From positions 1 through 5,201 of the forward strand of contig JAGWLJ010000124.1 in assembly GCA_028873275.1 (NCBI GenBank): a DNA stretch of 5,201 nt, written 5' to 3'. The notes beneath the pieces are model-generated. The model worked only from the letters and a program-made list of their open reading frames with translations. It searched no databases and was not told the origin of the DNA. Of the stretch, positions 5,089-5,201 are shown piece after piece. Numbering within the stretch: the stretch's first letter is position 1; each line of letters starts with the position of its first letter. A program made the position numbers and the translations under genes. This DNA comes from Pseudomonadota bacterium (GTDB taxonomy: Bacteria > Pseudomonadota > Alphaproteobacteria > Rickettsiales > SXRF01).

Positions 5089-5201
5089 ATGAACAAAAAT
5101 TCCAACCCCAGCCGCCGGGGCTTTTTAGGCTCAGCGCTGTCTTCCGCCATCGGCTTAAACGTTCCTGCCGGTCTCGATCCCAAAATCCGTGAATGCTACC
5201 A
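5089..5201 (+). CDS. Protein with twin-arginine (Tat) signal, 5' end only
   Basis: Only the first 37 codons are in the window. The N-terminus MNKNSNPSRRGFLGSALSSA has the Tat motif S-R-R-x-F-L at residues 8-13, then a moderately hydrophobic stretch (FLGSALSSAIGLNV, 12-25) and PAGLDPKIRECY. This suggests folded export through the Tat translocon, often used by cofactor-containing enzymes. No clear A-x-A cleavage site is visible, so it might stay membrane-anchored. The hydrophobic region is short, as Tat signals often are. No Shine-Dalgarno precedes ATG 5089 (TTTATATCTCT), so initiation would rely on the unstructured AT-rich leader. The promoter at 5034-5062 and the terminator just upstream support an independent transcription unit. 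The mature protein's identity cannot be told from what is here. Confidence 0.7.
   Translation, partial: MNKNSNPSRRGFLGSALSSAIGLNVPAGLDPKIRECY

Noticed and set aside
5110..5126. AGCC...GGCT followed by TTTTT early in the Tat-signal gene, terminator-like
   Set aside because: Only a 4-bp stem, and it coincides with the codons of the conserved SRRGFL motif, so coding need explains it.

Overview
The window is most likely from an alphaproteobacterium. The genes are GC-rich, and the proton-translocating transhydrogenase is split into the three-gene form typical of that class. An xseB-ispA pair follows, an arrangement also common there. I cannot name a genus from the sequence.

Layout, all on the + strand. 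(a) 1-2665 is the 3' part of a transhydrogenase operon: the end of pntA part 1 (NAD(H)-binding domain I), pntA part 2 (three membrane helices), an unexpected Cys-rich four-helix membrane protein of 167 aa, then a complete pntB. These four genes overlap by 1-11 bases and look translationally coupled. (b) 2666-3960 is a second unit behind a plausible sigma70 promoter: xseB (exonuclease VII small subunit) and ispA (farnesyl/geranylgeranyl-type diphosphate synthase, 321 aa). (c) 3961-4410 starts with an imperfect inverted repeat built from CGTGGCA units. It runs up to the start of a 129-aa YqaA/DedA-like membrane protein. (d) 4411-4983 is a compact single-gene unit. It has an extended -10 promoter, a leader of about 125 nt with two hairpins and a possible 23-codon leader ORF, a 107-aa protein of unknown function, a hairpin folding over the stop codon, and a strong intrinsic terminator. 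(e) 4984-5201 holds a consensus -35 promoter and the first 37 codons of a protein with a twin-arginine signal.

The transhydrogenase uses the proton motive force to drive hydride transfer from NADH to NADP+. XseB and IspA have unrelated jobs (DNA processing, isoprenoid synthesis) but are commonly co-transcribed. The two places that best repay a second look are the unknown Cys-rich gene inside the pnt operon and the heavily structured transcript of the 107-aa gene. In that transcript a 3' hairpin loop is complementary to the gene's own Shine-Dalgarno sequence. No mobile element, CRISPR array, tRNA or rRNA was seen, and no stretch over 300 bases lacks a gene.
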